A DNA stretch of 64,000 nucleotides from Frisingicoccus sp009929615. Lineage in GTDB: Bacteria > Bacillota > Clostridia > Lachnospirales > Lachnospiraceae. The stretch is taken from the NCBI GenBank assembly GCA_028692275.1, contig JAQUXR010000012.1:1-64000 (forward strand). Reading direction: 5' to 3'. How positions within the stretch are numbered: the stretch's first letter is position 1; the number at the start of each line of letters is the position of its first letter. This document shows, piece after piece, positions 60,288 through 64,000 of this stretch. The notes beneath the pieces are model-generated. The model ran no database searches. It was not told the DNA's origin and was given only the letters and a program-made list of their open reading frames with translations. A program made the position numbers and the translations under genes.

Positions 60288-61283
60288 ATGAATAAACGAA
60301 TAATAACAACAGAATTTATAGAAGAAGATATAAAAACAGAGAATAGTCTTCGCCCTGTCAGACTGGATGAGTATATTGGCCAGCCGAAGATTAAAGAGGT
60401 GCTTGGAATCTATATTCAGGCAGCAAAACAGAGGGATGAAGCCTTGGATCATGTGCTTTTTTACGGCCCGCCCGGACTTGGAAAGACAACTCTGGCTGGA
60501 ATTATTGCAAATGAAATGGGTGTACATATGAAAGTGACTTCCGGTCCGGCTATTGAACGACCGGGAGAAATCGCTGCTATTTTGAATGGACTTTCCCAGG
60601 GGGATATATTGTTTATCGATGAAATTCACCGTCTGAACCGACAGGTTGAAGAGGTGCTCTACCCGGCCATGGAAGATTTCGCCATTGATATTATGATTGG
60701 CAAGGGGGCGACAGCCCGGTCGATTCGTTTGGATTTGCCCCAGTTCACCCTGATTGGTGCGACGACAAGGGCAGGAATGCTTTCGGCACCTTTACGAGAC
60801 CGTTTTGGCGTTATTCAGCGGTTAGAATTCTATTCAGCTGAGGAACTTGGAGAAATTATCCTTCGTTCTGCAGATGTTTTGAATATGGAGATGGATAAAT
60901 CCGGAGCTATGGAGCTTGCAAGACGTTCCAGAGGAACACCGAGACTTGCAAATCGTCTGTTAAAACGGGTACGTGATTATGCACAGGTAAAGTACGATGG
61001 CCGGGTGACAGAAAAAGTGGCCAGAGAAGTGCTGGATATTTTAGAGGTGGACCGCTATGGTCTGGATTCTGTGGATAGAAGTATTCTTTGGACGATGATT
61101 GAAAAATTTGGTGGTGGTCCGGTTGGACTGGATACACTGGCAGCATCTATAGGGGAGGATTCAGGAACATTGGAAGATGTCTATGAACCTTATCTGCTTC
61201 AAAATGGTTTTCTTCACAGGACACCAAGGGGAAGAGTAGTCACACCGATGGCCTATAAACATCTGGGACTGCCTGTGGAATAA
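60288..61283 (+). CDS. ruvB: Holliday junction branch migration ATPase RuvB
   Basis: This 331-residue AAA+ motor drives branch migration with RuvA. Walker A is FYGPPGLGKTTLA (about 58-70), Walker B is ILFIDEIHRL, sensor I lies in TLIGATTRAGML and the arginine finger in PLRDRFGVIQRL. The C-terminal winged helix follows and ends TPRGRVVTPMAYKHLGL. It is in the ruvA unit; RuvC is not nearby, as in many Firmicutes where RecU is used. Confidence 0.97.
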   Translation: MNKRIITTEFIEEDIKTENSLRPVRLDEYIGQPKIKEVLGIYIQAAKQRDEALDHVLFYGPPGLGKTTLAGIIANEMGVHMKVTSGPAIERPGEIAAILNGLSQGDILFIDEIHRLNRQVEEVLYPAMEDFAIDIMIGKGATARSIRLDLPQFTLIGATTRAGMLSAPLRDRFGVIQRLEFYSAEELGEIILRSADVLNMEMDKSGAMELARRSRGTPRLANRLLKRVRDYAQVKYDGRVTEKVAREVLDILEVDRYGLDSVDRSILWTMIEKFGGGPVGLDTLAASIGEDSGTLEDVYEPYLLQNGFLHRTPRGRVVTPMAYKHLGLPVE

Positions 61284-61291
61284 ATTAGTCT

Positions 61292-61320
61292 TGTTTTTGT
61301 GCATTGGAACGATTATAATA
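61292..61320 (+). promoter_or_regulatory. Promoter of zapA
   Basis: TTGTTT (61292-61297), 17-base spacer, TATAAT (61315-61320). Confidence 0.6.
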
Positions 61321-61351
61321 AATATAATGATTGTAAACTGGAGGGAAGAGA

Positions 61352-61753
61352 ATGGCTGCAAAAAAAGATATCCAAGTATTAATCGGCGGCAAAGTTTATA
61401 CATTGAGCGGCTATGAGAGTGAAGAATATTTGCAGAAAATTGCATTATACATAAATAATAAGATGGATGAGATGAACCAGATTCCGAATTACAGGAGATT
61501 GGGGATGGACATGCAGAAGACCTTATTAGAATTGAATATGGCAGATGATTATCATAAGGCGAAAAAACAGGTAGAAGTACTTGAAGGTGATATTGAGGAG
61601 AAAGATAAGACCGAATATGACCTGAAGCATGAATTAATCAGTGCCCAGATTCATCTGGAAGAATCAGAAAAAGAAATTGAAAGACTTAAAGCTGAGATTA
61701 ATGATCTGCAGAAACAGATTGTAAAATTAGAAACGAGAGCCTATCAGAAATAA
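61352..61753 (+). CDS. zapA: Cell division protein ZapA
   Basis: This 133-residue protein bundles FtsZ filaments at the division site. The N-terminal globular domain is recognisable: KKDIQVLIGGKVYTLSGYESEEYLQKIALYINNKMDEM, and the C-terminal half is a long coiled coil (about 70-130; VEVLEGDIEEKDKTEYDLKHEL to the end). It is somewhat longer than Bacillus ZapA, which has about 85 residues; the coiled-coil extension is common in clostridia. GGAGGG precedes the start. A terminator follows. Confidence 0.9.
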   Translation: MAAKKDIQVLIGGKVYTLSGYESEEYLQKIALYINNKMDEMNQIPNYRRLGMDMQKTLLELNMADDYHKAKKQVEVLEGDIEEKDKTEYDLKHELISAQIHLEESEKEIERLKAEINDLQKQIVKLETRAYQK

Positions 61754-61762
61754 GAACAATGT

Positions 61763-61795
61763 CAGACGGGAAATTCATAATTTCCCGTCTTTCAT
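61763..61795 (+). terminator. Terminator after zapA
   Basis: GACGGGAAATT (61765-61775), loop CAT, AATTTCCCGTC (61779-61789), followed by a short T-rich tail. Confidence 0.75.
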
Positions 61796-61832
61796 GTTAT
61801 AAGCGAGAACGGTTTATAGAAATGGTGGAAGT

Positions 61833-64000
61833 ATGACGATATTAAGAGATGGTAAAAAGGATATAGAAATTTTAGCACCGGCAGGCTCTGTACTTGGAAT
61901 GACGGCGGCATTTAATGGTGGTGCAGATGCGGTCTATATGGGAGGCAGTCGTTTTGGTGCCAGAGCCTATGCGGATAATCCGAATGAGGATGAATTAAAA
62001 CAGGCGATTGATTATGCGCATCTTCATCATAAAAAGCTTTATCTGACTTTAAATACGCTTTTAAAGGACCGGGAATTAGAGGATGAAGTTTATCGTTTTC
62101 TTAATCCATATTATAAAGAAGGACTGGACGGAGTCCTTGTTCAGGATATGGGTCTTTTCGCTATGCTCAAAGAAAGTTTTCCTGGATTACCGCTTCATGC
62201 CAGCACCCAGATGACGATTACGGGAACGGATATGAGTCAATGGCTGGAAAAACAAGGGATGGAACGTATTGTTTTGTCAAGGGAACTGTCTATCGATGAG
62301 ATTCGCAGAATTCGACAGAGTACAAAGATGGAACTGGAAGTTTTTGTTCAGGGTGCCTTGTGCTATTGCTATTCCGGTCAGTGTCTTATGAGCAGTATGA
62401 TTGGTGGGCGAAGTGGAAACCGTGGGCGATGCGCCCAGCCCTGCAGGCTGCCTTATCAGGCGGATGGAGATAAAAGACCATCCTATCTCTTAAGTCCGAA
62501 GGACATATGTACCCTTGAAGATATTCCGGATTTAGTTGATGCCGGGGTGAATTCTCTGAAGATTGAAGGAAGAATGAAGAAGCCGGAATATGCAGCACTG
62601 GCAGCATGGCTTTATCGTCATTATGTGGATATGTATCTGGAACAGGGTCGTGATAAGTACAGAGTGGAACGTAAAGATGTGGAAAAACTTATGGATTTAT
62701 ATAACCGTGGAGGTTTTTCAGGTGGTTATTTCCGGCAGCATAATTCAGAATCTATGATTTTTAGAGAGCGGCCAAACCACATGGGACTTATGTGCGGAGA
62801 GGTGACAGAAAAAGGAAGTATCCGGGCAGTAACAGCTCTCCGGGTGGGAGATGTTGTGGAAGTCAGGCCGGGAAATGGCAAGGAACCAGTCCAGTGGACG
62901 TTGGAGCAGAATGTTCGCGAAGGTGAAATCTTCTGGCCGGACCGGTCCAAAAAAGATAAAAAAGGTCCTAAATTTACGGCAGGAACAAAGTCATACAGAA
63001 TGCGGAATCAGGCATTAATCGACCAGATTCACGAGACCTATGTAAGACCGGAACTGAAAGAAAAGATTTATGGCACATTAAGAATTGTGAAAGGTTTTCC
63101 TGCTATTCTGACAGTGACTTTGGGTGAAATAAGCCATACTGTCGAGGGTGAAATAGTCGAAGGTGCAAAAAACCGGCCAATGGCAGAGGAACAGCTTAAA
63201 AAACCGATTTTGAAGACCGGAAGTACGCCTTTTGTTTTTGAAAAACTGGATGTTATAACAGATGGAGAGAGTTTTATACCGAATCAGCAGTTGAATGAGC
63301 TGCGTCGGCAGGGAATGGAGCTTTTGGAGAACAGCTTTTTAGAACAGTTTCACCGTGTAGACGGCATACTGCCGGAAAAGGTGATTTCCGAAAAGAATAT
63401 ATCTGCCAGGGGGGCAGTATGCCCGAAGCTAAATATCAGTCTGAGTGGCAGGGATACACTGAAAAAAGGACGTATGATTAGAAATTATGATGAAGTTTCC
63501 CGGGTTTATATGGAACTTCATGAAGCGGCCGGTGAGAATTTTGAAACGGCCAGAATATTTAAAGAAGCAGGGAAGGAAATCTATTTTGCCCTGCCCGGAA
63601 TTTTGCGTGAAAAGGATAAAAAACTTCTTGAAAGATACATTGAGGAAGCCGGACCATGGACAGATGGTTATCTGGTGCGGCAGATGGAGGGCCTTTTGTA
63701 TATCCAGAAGGTACATCCGGAGGCATCCCTTGTTCTGGATGGAAGTATCTATGCCATGAATCGTCGAACGAAGGCCTTTTTAAAGAATATAGGAAAAACT
63801 ATTCTGACAGCGCCTGTAGAGCTGAATTATTCGGAACTTCTGGATTTGGGATGTAAAGATATGGAACTGTCTGTCTATGGACATCAACAGCTTATGATTT
63901 CATCCCAGTGTGTAAAAAAGACTCGGGAAGGTTGTAGAAAACAACCGGAAATGATACAATTAACAGACCGGCAGCACAAACATTTTTATGTTTATAATGA
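61833..64000 (+). CDS. U32 family peptidase with C-terminal DUF3656 domain (partial, 3' end cut)
   Basis: The reading frame opens at ATG 61833 (GGTGGAAG upstream) and stays open to the window end, giving at least 722 residues. The U32 signature is clear: EVFVQGALCYCYSGQCLMSS (about 170-189), with the preceding DGVLVQDMG, HASTQMTITG and the RGRCAQPCRLPY that usually holds part of an iron-sulfur site. A second region near the end (MELSVYGHQQLMISSQCVKKT) matches the C-terminal collagenase-like/DUF3656 part. Homologues such as RlhA and TrhP modify 23S rRNA or tRNA, so an RNA hydroxylation role is at least as likely as proteolysis. The stop codon lies beyond 64000. Confidence 0.92.
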   Translation, partial: MTILRDGKKDIEILAPAGSVLGMTAAFNGGADAVYMGGSRFGARAYADNPNEDELKQAIDYAHLHHKKLYLTLNTLLKDRELEDEVYRFLNPYYKEGLDGVLVQDMGLFAMLKESFPGLPLHASTQMTITGTDMSQWLEKQGMERIVLSRELSIDEIRRIRQSTKMELEVFVQGALCYCYSGQCLMSSMIGGRSGNRGRCAQPCRLPYQADGDKRPSYLLSPKDICTLEDIPDLVDAGVNSLKIEGRMKKPEYAALAAWLYRHYVDMYLEQGRDKYRVERKDVEKLMDLYNRGGFSGGYFRQHNSESMIFRERPNHMGLMCGEVTEKGSIRAVTALRVGDVVEVRPGNGKEPVQWTLEQNVREGEIFWPDRSKKDKKGPKFTAGTKSYRMRNQALIDQIHETYVRPELKEKIYGTLRIVKGFPAILTVTLGEISHTVEGEIVEGAKNRPMAEEQLKKPILKTGSTPFVFEKLDVITDGESFIPNQQLNELRRQGMELLENSFLEQFHRVDGILPEKVISEKNISARGAVCPKLNISLSGRDTLKKGRMIRNYDEVSRVYMELHEAAGENFETARIFKEAGKEIYFALPGILREKDKKLLERYIEEAGPWTDGYLVRQMEGLLYIQKVHPEASLVLDGSIYAMNRRTKAFLKNIGKTILTAPVELNYSELLDLGCKDMELSVYGHQQLMISSQCVKKTREGCRKQPEMIQLTDRQHKHFYVYN

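Noticed and set aside
1..64000. tRNA, rRNA, CRISPR array or insertion sequence
   Set aside because: Reading intergenic regions gave no cloverleaf with CCA-type ends, no regularly spaced repeats and no transposase.

Overview
The window looks like chromosomal core DNA of a spore-forming, strictly anaerobic Firmicute, most likely a member of the Lachnospiraceae. Supporting signs are moderate-to-low GC, strong GGAGG ribosome-binding sites, sporulation genes (spoIIM, pdaA), an IspH-S1 fusion protein, an anaerobic ribonucleotide reductase as the only RNR, a probable Re-type citrate synthase, and sodium-pumping biotin decarboxylase genes. I see no rRNA, tRNA, CRISPR array, prophage or insertion sequence. 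The genus cannot be fixed from the sequence alone.

Layout. 0-5 kb: an EF-G-like GTPase and leucyl-tRNA synthetase. 5-12.6 kb: a divergent flavin reductase/HxlR pair with twin operators, an acetyltransferase, an OGG1-type glycosylase, a BceRS-BceAB-type peptide-antibiotic sensing and efflux cassette, and a LURP-one protein. 12.6-16.3 kb: PdaA-type deacetylase, cytidylate-kinase-like protein, DUF3006-like protein, an unusual Cys/Gly-rich mini-protein with a neighbour of unknown function, MnmM-type methyltransferase and a small XRE regulator. 16.4-22 kb: galE, a large orphan hybrid histidine kinase, and an intracellular subtilisin. 22-25.5 kb: icd, probable Re-citrate synthase and a GntR regulator, i.e. 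the route from acetyl-CoA and oxaloacetate to 2-oxoglutarate. 25.6-34 kb: ABC-F protein, then rex-acpS-nnr-alr-mazF-corC-MATE. 34-38 kb: yebC, proC, Nudix hydrolase, spoIIM, xerD. 38-43.4 kb: DAHP synthase, a degenerate site-2 protease, scpA, scpB, a HAD phosphatase and a D,D-carboxypeptidase. 43.4-48.7 kb: a five-gene biotin-dependent decarboxylase/carboxyltransferase operon. 48.7-52.8 kb: nrdD (minus strand) and thlA diverge from a 530-base control region with NrdR-like boxes and a Rex-like site. 52.9-64 kb: a flavoprotein, cmk, ispH-S1, a membrane protein of unknown function, a YprB-like exonuclease, a PF06541 membrane protein, ruvA, ruvB, zapA and a U32 peptidase cut by the window end.

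The genes fit fermentative metabolism. Rex, encoded here, probably reads NADH/NAD+ and may control thlA through a site in this window. The decarboxylase operon would turn decarboxylation energy into a sodium gradient. Citrate synthase and NADP-isocitrate dehydrogenase feed glutamate synthesis. Most genes are ordinary housekeeping genes. The less explained items are the Cys/Gly-rich mini-protein locus, the two-carboxyltransferase operon, the degenerate protease before scpAB, a mazF without a mazE and with a hairpin over its ribosome-binding site, and a 34-base perfect palindrome at the end of pdaA. No clearly novel multi-gene system stands out. All functional calls come from reading motifs and remembered family features; no database search was run.
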